A stretch of DNA of 6,932 nt from Methanothrix sp. (lineage in GTDB: Archaea; Halobacteriota; Methanosarcinia; Methanotrichales; Methanotrichaceae). Below, piece after piece: positions 1 to 5,398 of this stretch. The position numbers and the translations under genes were made by a program. Within the stretch, counting starts at the first letter, position 1, and the number at the start of each line of letters is the position of its first letter. The stretch is from NCBI GenBank assembly GCA_028679775.1, contig JAJRAX010000257.1, forward strand, positions 1 to 6,932, written 5' to 3'. The notes under the pieces were generated by a model that was not told where the DNA came from, did not search any database, and saw only the letters and a list, made by a program, of their open reading frames with translations.

Positions 1-732
1 GCAAAGCCACAAATCCTTATCAACTATCCAGGAAAAGCTCCCGAACTTGAAGGAAATCTCAAGGACACCAAAATAAAAATCATTCTTATGGGTTTTGATC
101 ATAAAGGAAGGAGCTTTGACCAGGAGATCAGATTGCTCTCATTTATTTTGGGTAAGAGGAACGAAGCAGAGGAATTCATAGACTGGAAAAAGGAATACCG
201 CAATGTAATCGAGAGTCGCACGAAGGCTTTAAAGGACAATGAAAAGGTTCGCGTCTTTATAGGTGACGATAGCATGGAAAATCTGTTCCAAACAGCTACA
301 CATGGAACAGCATGGCATGACGTAGTAACGATCGCTGGAGGCGTTAATATTGCTGCAGATCTGGCAAACAGCTCAAACATGGATGTGGACCAAGAGTGGG
401 TCATGGAGCAAAACCCTGCCGCAGTTATTTTAATGGGTTTTACAGCAACGGGATATCAGCAATTAAATAATACTGCTGCAAAAACACTTAGGGAAGATGC
501 CCTAAACCAATCCATTTTAGAGAAAACAGATGCAGCAAAGCAGGGACGAATCTATGTGCTCAATCATTATCTCACAACCACAAGACTGGATATAGGAATT
601 TGCTACGTTGCCAAATGGTTATATCCTGAAATGTTTGAAGACCTCCATCCGGAGGAAATTAACAGAGAGTATTTCGAAAGGTTCTTGCATGCTGAGTATA
701 AAGGAACATATGCATATCCGTTGCTTGAATAA
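1..732 (+). CDS. ABC importer substrate-binding protein, metal-chelate/cobalamin type (5' end missing)
   Basis: The frame is open from the first base, so this is the C-terminal 243 residues of a longer protein; the signal peptide or lipobox and most of the N-terminal lobe lie outside the window. The fragment fits the periplasmic-binding-protein class III fold (BtuF/FhuD-like, Pfam PF01497). It has a long helix linking the two lobes (about residues 52-80, charged), a second-lobe strand RVFIGDD (84-90), the segment HGTAWHDVVTIAGGVNIAADL (101-121, family pattern of G-x-N-x-A), and NPAAVILMG (138-146), typical of the 'P-D-V-I-I' strand. GRIYVLNHYLTTTR (182-195) and a C-terminal F-L-H-A-E-Y-K-G stretch are typical of archaeal members. 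Such proteins sit outside the membrane and deliver iron chelates, cobalamin or related ligands to a permease and ATPase, which would be expected upstream. The ligand cannot be told from the sequence. Base composition is lower in G+C than in the neighbours. Family assignment is firm; specificity is not. Confidence 0.85.
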   Translation, partial: AKPQILINYPGKAPELEGNLKDTKIKIILMGFDHKGRSFDQEIRLLSFILGKRNEAEEFIDWKKEYRNVIESRTKALKDNEKVRVFIGDDSMENLFQTATHGTAWHDVVTIAGGVNIAADLANSSNMDVDQEWVMEQNPAAVILMGFTATGYQQLNNTAAKTLREDALNQSILEKTDAAKQGRIYVLNHYLTTTRLDIGICYVAKWLYPEMFEDLHPEEINREYFERFLHAEYKGTYAYPLLE

Positions 733-740
733 GATTGAAC

Positions 741-790
741 CAAACTGGCAAATATGCCGGTTTGACTCGCTCTAATCTTTAGCTATTTTT
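741..790 (+). terminator. Hairpin terminator after the binding-protein gene
   Basis: CAAACTGGCA (741-750) pairs with TGCCGGTTTG (755-764) over 10 bp, including one G-U pair, around an AATA loop. T-rich DNA follows (778-790, ending in a run of five T). It begins 8 bases after the stop codon. The next gene is on the opposite strand, so transcription should end here. Confidence 0.6.
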
Positions 791-994
791 ATCTCCATTG
801 ACTCCGGCCAATATAGAACTGTATCCACAAAGGCTCAAGTCGGTGATTGGAGATAACCTACCCAATTTTTCGCCATCATTGCCTGAGAATCGCCATCAAC
901 CTCAAGCCAATTCTGGACAGTGTATTGCACTACTATTATTCTCTCGCCGATTCTCTCGCTGGCCAGCCAAATTTATGCCTTTGCAGATACCGTA
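765..994. other. Non-coding spacer between convergent genes, with small repeats
   Basis: This stretch lies between the binding-protein terminator and the 3' end of pspAB. Visible items are a 10-bp direct repeat ATTCTCTCGC at 938-947 and 950-959 (period 12) and a perfect 10-bp palindrome GCTGGCCAGC at 958-967. The palindrome lies 28 bases beyond the pspAB stop and could act in its termination, but no clear T-tract follows it on the minus strand. Short open frames here run on as antisense of pspAB and lack ribosome binding sites. I see no supported gene. Confidence 0.4.
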
Positions 995-1558
995 CTACAG
1001 CGGCATCCCCCACATGGGATACCACCGGCTCTCGTCCTTCTCAATCGGCATCTCCTTTTCCATCAGAGCCTTCAGCCGGAACTCCTTTGATGTGCTCCTT
1101 TGCCTGCCGCTCTCAGGCACAAATGGGTAGTATGCCCCCTGCTTGAAGTTGTAGATCCAGTAAATGACCGTCTCGCCCTGGAAGCGATAGACAGCCGCCA
1201 GGAGCTGGGTTCCGAAGCCCTGCTCGGTCAGAACCTGAGCCACCATCTGAATAGCAGTTACGAGGTCCTCGAAATCCGGATCGGAGAGAAGCACCCAGAC
1301 GTAATTGTACTCGTCTTTTTGAATTCGGAACTGTGTGCCTGTCTCTTTGATGCTGATCTGAAGTAACTGCTCGATCTCCGTCCTGGCAGCCTCGTAGCGG
1401 GACGACTCCATGGGCTTGATGCAGACCCCGGCCTGCCCATCAGACCGGTAGCCTAGGCTCGCCTCCAAAGTAACGGCTGCAGTGGAGATGGCAAAGAGCC
1501 TGTCCGTCTTGGCCTCAGGAAGCTTTGTCTTTCCCAGGATGGAGTCTAAAAACCCCAT
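995..1558 (-). CDS. pspAB: PspA-associated protein PspAB
   Basis: This is a 187-residue soluble protein with no signal peptide or membrane segment. It matches the PspAB family known from actinobacteria and some archaea, where it is found with htpX and pspA. The marks are an N-terminal MGFLDSILGKTK, the segment DRLFAISTAAVTLEASLGYRS (19-39, family pattern D-x-LFA-hydrophobic-xx-A-AVTL), a central D-E-Y-x-Y-x-W-V (82-89), EQGFGTQLLAAVYRF (112-126), YWIYNFKQGAYYPFVP (133-148) and a C-terminal RWYPMWGMP (178-186). Length is normal. The biochemical role is not established; it is thought to serve the membrane-stress response together with the HtpX protease. It begins one base after the htpX stop, and its GGAGG ribosome binding site lies inside the htpX 3' end, so the two are almost surely co-transcribed and translationally coupled. 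No pspA is in the window. The family call is from memory of motifs. Confidence 0.8.
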   Translation of the reverse strand: MGFLDSILGKTKLPEAKTDRLFAISTAAVTLEASLGYRSDGQAGVCIKPMESSRYEAARTEIEQLLQISIKETGTQFRIQKDEYNYVWVLLSDPDFEDLVTAIQMVAQVLTEQGFGTQLLAAVYRFQGETVIYWIYNFKQGAYYPFVPESGRQRSTSKEFRLKALMEKEMPIEKDESRWYPMWGMPL

Positions 1559-1559
1559 C

Positions 1560-2444
1560 CTATGCCTCCAGTTCCATCTCTATCTTCTGCAAGGCCGCAA
1601 TCCTTGCTTCCAGTGTGGGATGAGTCGAGAAGAGGTTCATGAGCGACTTGCCGGTGATGGCCGGAGTTATGAACAGAGCGCTCACAGGTCCGTCCACTTT
1701 CCTCAAGTCCTCTGTGGGCACCCGAAATCCGCTGATCTTCTGCAGAGCTGAGACCAGTTGAGAGGGCTGTCCGGTGATGATCGCAGCCCCACGGTCTGCC
1801 GCAAACTCCCTGTATCTGGAGAGGGTGCGAATGAGAATGAAGCTCACTATCCAGACCACCAGAGAGACCAGGAATATCACAATAGCGCCGCTGCCCGAGT
1901 CCCTATCGCGATCTCCTCCGCCCATTCCGATGAACGGCAGCCACTGGACTAAGATCTGGGCAATGGATGAAAGGAATGTGGCGATCGTCATGACCATCAT
2001 ATCCCTGTTCTTGACATGAGTCAGCTCATGGGCCAGCACAGCCTCAAGCTCGCTATCGTTGAGCCTTTCTCGGATTCCTGTTGTCACTGCCACTACAGCG
2101 TGTTTCTGATTTCTTCCTGTGGCAAAGGCATTGGGCATGCTGGTCCTGACCACTGCAATCTTCGGCATCGGCAGATTCGCGTTCTGGCAGAGCCTCCTCA
2201 CCATATCATGAAGCCTTGGCTCCTCGCTCTCCGAGACGATCTTTGCCCCCATCGATGAGAGGATCATCTTGTCGGAGTAGAAATATTGCAGGAACATGAA
2301 ACCGCCCATGAAGAGGATGATCCCCAACTGGTTGACACCTGCGGACACTAAAACGGCTAAAAATCCCAGATAGAGGACTCCCAGCAAAAACATTGTCAGC
2401 ATCATTCTGGCTTCGAGCCCTCGATCAGACTTCCATCTTCTCAT
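1560..2444 (-). CDS. htpX: HtpX-type membrane zinc metalloprotease (M48B)
   Basis: This is a 294-residue integral membrane endopeptidase that degrades damaged or misfolded membrane proteins, with its active site on the cytoplasmic side. The zinc site is complete: HELTH at 139-143 gives His139, the catalytic Glu140 and His143, and Glu213 in SRYREFAADRGA is the third ligand. Two hydrophobic segments precede the catalytic domain (about 13-33 and 36-55), and two lie inside it (about 150-170 and 187-205). Other family marks are MPNAFATGR (103-111) and the C-terminal FSTHPTLEARIAAL (272-285). Length matches the usual 280-300. The start ATG is preceded by GGTGA at a 9-base distance. It is the first gene of a two-gene unit with pspAB and is divergent from the FKBP gene across 164 bases. 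A candidate TATA element, TTTGATAT on the minus strand near 2496-2504, is weak. Confidence 0.95.
   Translation of the reverse strand: MRRWKSDRGLEARMMLTMFLLGVLYLGFLAVLVSAGVNQLGIILFMGGFMFLQYFYSDKMILSSMGAKIVSESEEPRLHDMVRRLCQNANLPMPKIAVVRTSMPNAFATGRNQKHAVVAVTTGIRERLNDSELEAVLAHELTHVKNRDMMVMTIATFLSSIAQILVQWLPFIGMGGGDRDRDSGSGAIVIFLVSLVVWIVSFILIRTLSRYREFAADRGAAIITGQPSQLVSALQKISGFRVPTEDLRKVDGPVSALFITPAITGKSLMNLFSTHPTLEARIAALQKIEMELEA
1565..1569 (-). promoter_or_regulatory. Ribosome binding site of pspAB inside the htpX end
   Basis: GGAGG on the minus strand lies 6 bases before the ATG at 1558. It overlaps the last codons of htpX, which supports coupling of the two genes and fixes the pspAB start. Confidence 0.7.
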
Positions 2445-2453
2445 GTCTCAATT

Positions 2454-2458
2454 TCACC
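2454..2458 (-). promoter_or_regulatory. Ribosome binding site of htpX
   Basis: GGTGA on the minus strand, inside AAGGTGAAA, lies 9 bases before the ATG at 2444. It matches the 3' end of archaeal 16S rRNA and supports this start over the internal Met14 and Met15. Confidence 0.65.
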
Positions 2459-2593
2459 TTGTCTTTACGTCATTTAATCAATCTCTTTCTTTGCATATCA
2501 AATGATCGCTTCTGATGACAACAAATCCATCGCATCCAGGATTTTCAGAATGGTGCCGCAAGTGTCTTAAGCATTTTCACCATAACTAGATTT

Positions 2594-2599
2594 GAGAGG
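2594..2599 (+). promoter_or_regulatory. Ribosome binding site of the FKBP gene
   Basis: GAGAGG lies 9 bases before the ATG at 2609. I found no convincing TATA box upstream in the 164-base gap shared with htpX. Confidence 0.5.
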
Positions 2600-2608
2600 C
2601 AGATTCAA

Positions 2609-3058
2609 ATGGCTCAAGCGAAGAACGGCGATATTGTAAAGGTGCACTACAATGGCAGGCTGGATACGGGTGTTCTCTTTGACACTTCAGAAGGGTCCGA
2701 TCCTCTGCAGTTCGAAATTGGCTCAGGACGTCTAATTTCCGGATTTGAAGAGGCATTGATTGGAATGAGCCCGGGCGAGAAAAAGACTGTGCACATCCCT
2801 CCTGAGAAAGGCTACGGCCTGTATAGGGAAGATCGGGTCATAAAGATTGATAAAAAGGATCTCCCGGAGGATATCGTCCCAGCCGAGGGCATGACCCTTG
2901 AGATCTGCGCCTCCAATGGAGTCATGGTTCCTGTTCAGATCACCGAGATTGAGGGCAGCACAATCACCCTCGATGCGAACCATCCCCTCTCAGAACAGAC
3001 ATTGATCTTTGAGATAGAACTCCTGGAGATCGTTTCTGGAAAGGATACAAATGGATAG
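2609..3058 (+). CDS. FKBP-type peptidyl-prolyl isomerase/chaperone (SlyD-like)
   Basis: This is a 149-residue cytosolic protein that speeds cis-trans isomerisation of Xaa-Pro bonds and helps folding. The FKBP core is split by an insert, as in SlyD and archaeal short FKBPs. The N-terminal half has VKVHYNGRLDTGVLFDTS (10-27), which holds the binding-pocket residues Tyr14, Phe24 and Asp25. It continues with GSGRLISGFEEALIGMSPGE (38-57) and PPEKGYG (64-70, pocket Tyr69). The 'insert-in-flap' chaperone domain spans about 72-121. The core closes with LDANHPLSEQTLIFEIELLEI (121-141), the SlyD-like 'D-x-NHPL' joint. The His/Cys-rich metal-binding tail of bacterial SlyD is missing, as is normal for archaeal short forms. 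It lies alone, divergent from htpX; both have protein-quality roles, but a shared control is only a guess. Confidence 0.93.
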   Translation: MAQAKNGDIVKVHYNGRLDTGVLFDTSEGSDPLQFEIGSGRLISGFEEALIGMSPGEKKTVHIPPEKGYGLYREDRVIKIDKKDLPEDIVPAEGMTLEICASNGVMVPVQITEIEGSTITLDANHPLSEQTLIFEIELLEIVSGKDTNG

Positions 3059-3081
3059 AGCCGCTTTCTGTACCACAGACC

Positions 3082-3089
3082 TTTATATA
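3082..3089 (+). promoter_or_regulatory. Archaeal TATA box for the NYN transcript
   Basis: TTTATATA is a near-ideal archaeal TATA element, 24 bases after the FKBP stop. A start of transcription about 25 bases downstream (near 3111-3116) would give the NYN gene a leader of about 120 bases. It would also place the start just at the GAGGAG that precedes the small ORF at 3125. Confidence 0.65.
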
Positions 3090-3124
3090 TGATTGTGGAA
3101 TATGAAACAGTCGAGGAGTGGAAT

Positions 3125-3232
3125 TTGAACGAACATAACTTTGATATACCAATAGGTAATAGCAGGAATAGGTATAATGGCCACTGCCGTTCGGAGGGGA
3201 CGGCAGTAATTATAAATTTAGGTGGGAAATAA
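3125..3232 (+). CDS. Possible 35-residue small protein or leader ORF
   Basis: A TTG codon at 3125 opens a 35-codon frame ending in TAA at 3230-3232, three bases before the start of the NYN gene. GAGGAG at 3113-3118 lies 6 bases before it, a good ribosome binding site, and the TATA box at 3082 is correctly placed. The product begins MNEHNFDIPIGNSRNRYN and ends AVIINLGGK; it has one Cys, no membrane segment and no motif I recognise. The neighbouring NYN gene also starts with TTG. Its last codons overlap the NYN ribosome binding site, so translation of one could affect the other. Against it: the length is small, a frame of this size arises easily by chance, and the same bases form a hairpin that could instead be a purely RNA element. 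Confidence 0.3.
   Translation: MNEHNFDIPIGNSRNRYNGHCRSEGTAVIINLGGK
3183..3207 (+). promoter_or_regulatory. Leader hairpin upstream of the NYN gene
   Basis: ACTGCCGT (3183-3190) and ACGGCAGT (3200-3207) form a perfect 8-bp stem. It can grow by a U-G and a C-G pair to leave a GGAGG loop. It ends 13 bases before the NYN ribosome binding site and is followed by the AT-rich TAATTATAAATTTA. It could attenuate transcription, control translation, or be the 3' end of a short RNA from the 3082 promoter. A tiny 10-codon frame, ATG 3177 to TAA 3207-3209, also spans it. Confidence 0.45.
3220..3226 (+). promoter_or_regulatory. Ribosome binding site that fixes the NYN TTG start
   Basis: AGGTGGG lies 8 bases before TTG 3235. 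No ATG or GTG in this frame lies between it and the conserved FIDGAYL motif, so the TTG is the most credible start. Confidence 0.65.
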
Positions 3233-3234
3233 TT

Positions 3235-3768
3235 TTGGCAGACCGTGCAGCGGTATTCATTGATGGAGCATATTTAACCAAAATCCTCGATGTCGATTTT
3301 GGCAAACCCAAGATCGATCTGGCTGGTTTTTCTGAAATTCTTTGCGGAAGCTATGAGCGGCTGAGGACTTACTACTACAATTGTATGCCTTATCAGAGCA
3401 ATCCTCCTACCGATGAGGAGAGGCGCAGATTTGCATCCATGGACAAGTTTGTCTACACATTGAGAAAGCTTCCCAGGTTTGAGGTGAAGCTCGGGAGGCT
3501 TGGGTGCGTGGGCGGGGAGTTCGTCCAAAAGAGAGTGGACATCGCACTTGCAGCCGATCTAGTGCGCTTGAGCTGCGGAAGGATGATTCAGAAAGCTGTC
3601 CTTGTTACCGGCGACAGCGACTTTCTGCCGGCCATCGAGGCGGCAAAAGAGGCTGGAGTGCTGGTAACGCTTTACTACTCTCGAAGTTCCATTCATGACG
3701 AGCTTCTCTCCGTTGTGGACGAGAGCGCAGTCATCGATCAGGAACTGATCAGCAAGGTGGCAAGATAA
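3235..3768 (+). CDS. NYN-domain (LabA/DUF88-like, PIN fold) putative ribonuclease
   Basis: This is a 177-residue cytosolic protein made almost wholly of one NYN domain, a PIN-like metal-dependent nuclease fold. The acidic residues that would bind the metal are present: Asp10 in AVFIDGAYL (6-14), Asp102 in KRVDIALAADLV (99-110), and Asp127 and Asp129 in VLVTGDSDFLPAIEAA (122-137). RTYYYNCMPYQ (44-54) and the closing strand VLVTLYYSRSS (142-152) are also typical of the family. Such proteins are thought to cut RNA, but the substrate is unknown for archaeal members, and some NYN proteins may have lost activity. Translation begins at TTG with AGGTGGG 8 bases before. It is read from a leader with a TATA box at 3082 and a hairpin, and converges on the ligase gene. 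The domain call is firm; the activity is inferred from the intact acidic set. Confidence 0.88.
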   Translation: MADRAAVFIDGAYLTKILDVDFGKPKIDLAGFSEILCGSYERLRTYYYNCMPYQSNPPTDEERRRFASMDKFVYTLRKLPRFEVKLGRLGCVGGEFVQKRVDIALAADLVRLSCGRMIQKAVLVTGDSDFLPAIEAAKEAGVLVTLYYSRSSIHDELLSVVDESAVIDQELISKVAR

Positions 3769-3775
3769 AAAGGCA

Positions 3776-3817
3776 TGACAAATGCTGTGGGTTCTGTGCC
3801 CGGCAGCATTTCAGTCA
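3776..3817. terminator. Two-way terminator hairpin between NYN and ligase genes
   Basis: AAATGCTG (3780-3787) pairs perfectly with CAGCATTT (3804-3811). The inner part adds GGG (3789-3791) with CCC (3799-3801), and an outer TGAC/GTCA pair (3776-3779, 3814-3817) joins across a two-base bulge. It lies in the 52-base gap between two stop codons facing each other, so it can serve both strands. Confidence 0.6.
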
Positions 3818-3820
3818 CAT

Positions 3821-5146
3821 CTATTTCTTTGCGTTCTCGTCCTTGGCGTAGACGTCTCTGAGATCCACGACCTTCTTGGACTTTCCTGCTGTTCTGGGAA
3901 TGGAGCCCTTCTCCACAAGCTCGATCTTGCTTCTCACATTGAGAACGCTTTTGAGCTTGTCTTCAGTCTTCTTCCGGATCTTGGCCAGATCGGATAGCTC
4001 TCCTGTGAACGCCTCATCCTTCAGCTCCACCTGGATACTTATCTCATCCAGTCCGTGCTTCTTTCTGTCCACAACCACCTGGAAGTAGTTTCCGATCTCA
4101 GGAATGCTGACAAGGACATCCTCGATTTGGCTCGGGAAGACATTGATGCCGCGCACGATGAGCATGTCATCCGCCCGGCCTAAGAACCTGTGCAGCTTTC
4201 TGCTGACCCGGCCGCAGTGGCACTTCTCTTCCATGATGTAGGTCACGTCGCCTGTGTGATACCTGATGAGGGGCATAGCCTCCTTTGTGAGAGATGTCAC
4301 AACCAGCTCTCCGGGCTCGCCTGGCGCGCAAGGCTTTTCGTTCTTATCCAGGATCTCAATTAGGAAGTGATCCTCCCATATGTGCAGGCCGTTTTGCTCC
4401 TGGCACTCAAATGCAACTCCTGGCCCCATCATCTCGGACAGACCATAGGAGTCGTAGGCCTTGATGTGAAGAGCCTCTTCCAGCTCCTTTCTTGATTCGT
4501 CCGACCAGGGTTCAGCTCCAAAGCAGCCTATTCGCAGCTTAAGCTTGTCCACAACTCCCTTGGCCTTGGCAGTCTCAGCCAGGTAGAGGGCGTAGGATGG
4601 CGTGCAATGCAGAACCGTCACGCCGAAGTCCATCATAATCTCAAGTTGCCGCTCGGTGTTGCCCACCCCGGAGGGAACAGCCATTGCACCCATGCGCTCG
4701 ATTCCGTAATGAACGCCAAGCCCGCCTGTAAAAAAGCCGTAGTTGACGGCGTTTTGAAATATGTCTCCCTTCTCCACGCCAACCATCACGAAGTCGCGAG
4801 CCATGAGGTCTGACCAGGTCTCGATATCCTTGGCGGTGTAGCCGACCACAGTTGGTTTGCCGGTTGTGCCGGATGAGGCATGCACCCTCACCATCTCCTC
4901 TCGAGGAACCGCAAAGAGGCCGAAGGGATAGTTGTCTCTGAGATCCTGCTTTCTGGTGGTTGGAAGCTTGGACAGGTCTTTGAGGCTCTGGATGTCCTGG
5001 GGAGTGATTCCCGCCTCCTTGAATTTCTTCTGGTAAAAGGGAACGTTTCTGTAAACCTTCTCTACAACGCTCTTGAGCCGCTCTAGTTGCAGCTCTTCAA
5101 GCTCCTTTCTCTCCATGAGCTCATACTTAGGTTGCCAGTAATTCAT
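3821..5146 (-). CDS. paaK: Phenylacetate-CoA ligase-type adenylate-forming enzyme
   Basis: This is a 441-residue cytosolic AMP-forming acyl/aryl-CoA ligase: ATP activates a carboxylic acid to an acyl-adenylate, which is passed to CoA. Visible marks, numbered from the chosen start, are the N-terminal YWQPKYELMERKELEELQ (3-20) typical of PaaK, the phosphate loop SSGTTGKP (91-98) and GCFGAEPWS (207-215). YDSYGLSEM (231-239), YHTGD (296-300), FLGRADDMLIVRGINVFPSQ (321-340) and PRTAGKSKK (417-425), which holds the C-terminal lysine of the adenylation step, complete the set. Length is typical (430-445). The frame also has an ATG at 5194 that would add 16 polar residues not normal for the family; hence the start at 5146, though its ribosome binding site (AGGGT) is weak. 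Methanogens may use such enzymes for aryl acids such as phenyl- or indoleacetate made from amino acids; the true substrate cannot be read here. It is divergent from a MerR regulator. Confidence 0.9.
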   Translation of the reverse strand: MNYWQPKYELMERKELEELQLERLKSVVEKVYRNVPFYQKKFKEAGITPQDIQSLKDLSKLPTTRKQDLRDNYPFGLFAVPREEMVRVHASSGTTGKPTVVGYTAKDIETWSDLMARDFVMVGVEKGDIFQNAVNYGFFTGGLGVHYGIERMGAMAVPSGVGNTERQLEIMMDFGVTVLHCTPSYALYLAETAKAKGVVDKLKLRIGCFGAEPWSDESRKELEEALHIKAYDSYGLSEMMGPGVAFECQEQNGLHIWEDHFLIEILDKNEKPCAPGEPGELVVTSLTKEAMPLIRYHTGDVTYIMEEKCHCGRVSRKLHRFLGRADDMLIVRGINVFPSQIEDVLVSIPEIGNYFQVVVDRKKHGLDEISIQVELKDEAFTGELSDLAKIRKKTEDKLKSVLNVRSKIELVEKGSIPRTAGKSKKVVDLRDVYAKDENAKK

Positions 5147-5150
5147 TTTA

Positions 5151-5214
5151 ATACCCTGATGAAATTTGTTTTTCTCTGTGCTATCGTTTGCCATGAGAGA
5201 AAACGTCAGGGTAT
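5151..5214 (-). promoter_or_regulatory. Two-part inverted repeat / leader hairpin of the ligase gene
   Basis: Read on the minus strand, ATACCCTGA (5214-5206) and TCAGGGTAT (5159-5151) are a perfect 9-bp inverted repeat. Nested inside, TTTTCTCT (5203-5196) pairs with AGAGAAAA (5177-5170) over 8 bp. Only one base (5' side, besides G5204) and eight to ten bases (3' side) separate the two stems. The ATG at 5194 lies in the 18-base loop, and the second ATG (5146) follows the 3' arm after four bases. The 3' arm contains AGGGT, the only ribosome-binding-like bases for that start. It could be an RNA switch that hides the start region, or, as DNA, a paired operator with half-sites about 55 bp apart. 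No ligand or protein is known for it. Confidence 0.45.
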
Positions 5215-5348
5215 ATCAATAATTCCATTGCTGCTCAAATTTTGGATGAGGATCGATGGCGGGAAAACGGACCTCGGAAAAAAGTGAACGGCCAAATTTA
5301 GCATGGAATATCAGCGACAAAAACCCCCTTGGGCCAAACCTTCCCCCA

Positions 5349-5365
5349 GGGCAGACTGTCAGCCC
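5349..5365. promoter_or_regulatory. Near-palindrome next to the merR-type promoter, possible operator
   Basis: GGGCAGACTGTCAGCCC has two-fold symmetry apart from one A-A pair and its centre. It abuts the TTTATTTA box at 5367, so a bound protein would block the promoter. The divergent MerR regulator itself is the natural candidate to bind it. The site is short and could equally be a weak hairpin. Confidence 0.35.
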
Positions 5366-5366
5366 T

Positions 5367-5374
5367 TTTATTTA
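5367..5374 (+). promoter_or_regulatory. TATA box of the MerR-type gene, leaderless start
   Basis: TTTATTTA is centred about 28 bases before the ATG at 5399. That is the spacing expected when transcription begins at the start codon itself. No ribosome binding site precedes that ATG, which fits a leaderless mRNA. Confidence 0.5.
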
Positions 5375-5398
5375 CGGGCTTTATCATATCATTTTGCA

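Noticed and set aside
798..1146. Overlapping open frames on the plus strand (starting near 798 and 847) that might be remnants of a broken gene
   Set aside because: They have no ribosome binding site, no motif I can name, and their second halves are simply antisense of the well-supported pspAB gene.
5147..5194. ATG 5194 as the start of the CoA ligase
   Set aside because: It adds 16 polar residues not typical of the family and has no ribosome binding site. It stays possible as a leaderless start, so it was not dismissed outright.
5303..5398. In-frame N-terminal extension of the MerR-type protein from ATG 5303
   Set aside because: The extra 32 residues precede the normal MerR N-terminus, have no ribosome binding site and would contain the promoter and the near-palindrome.
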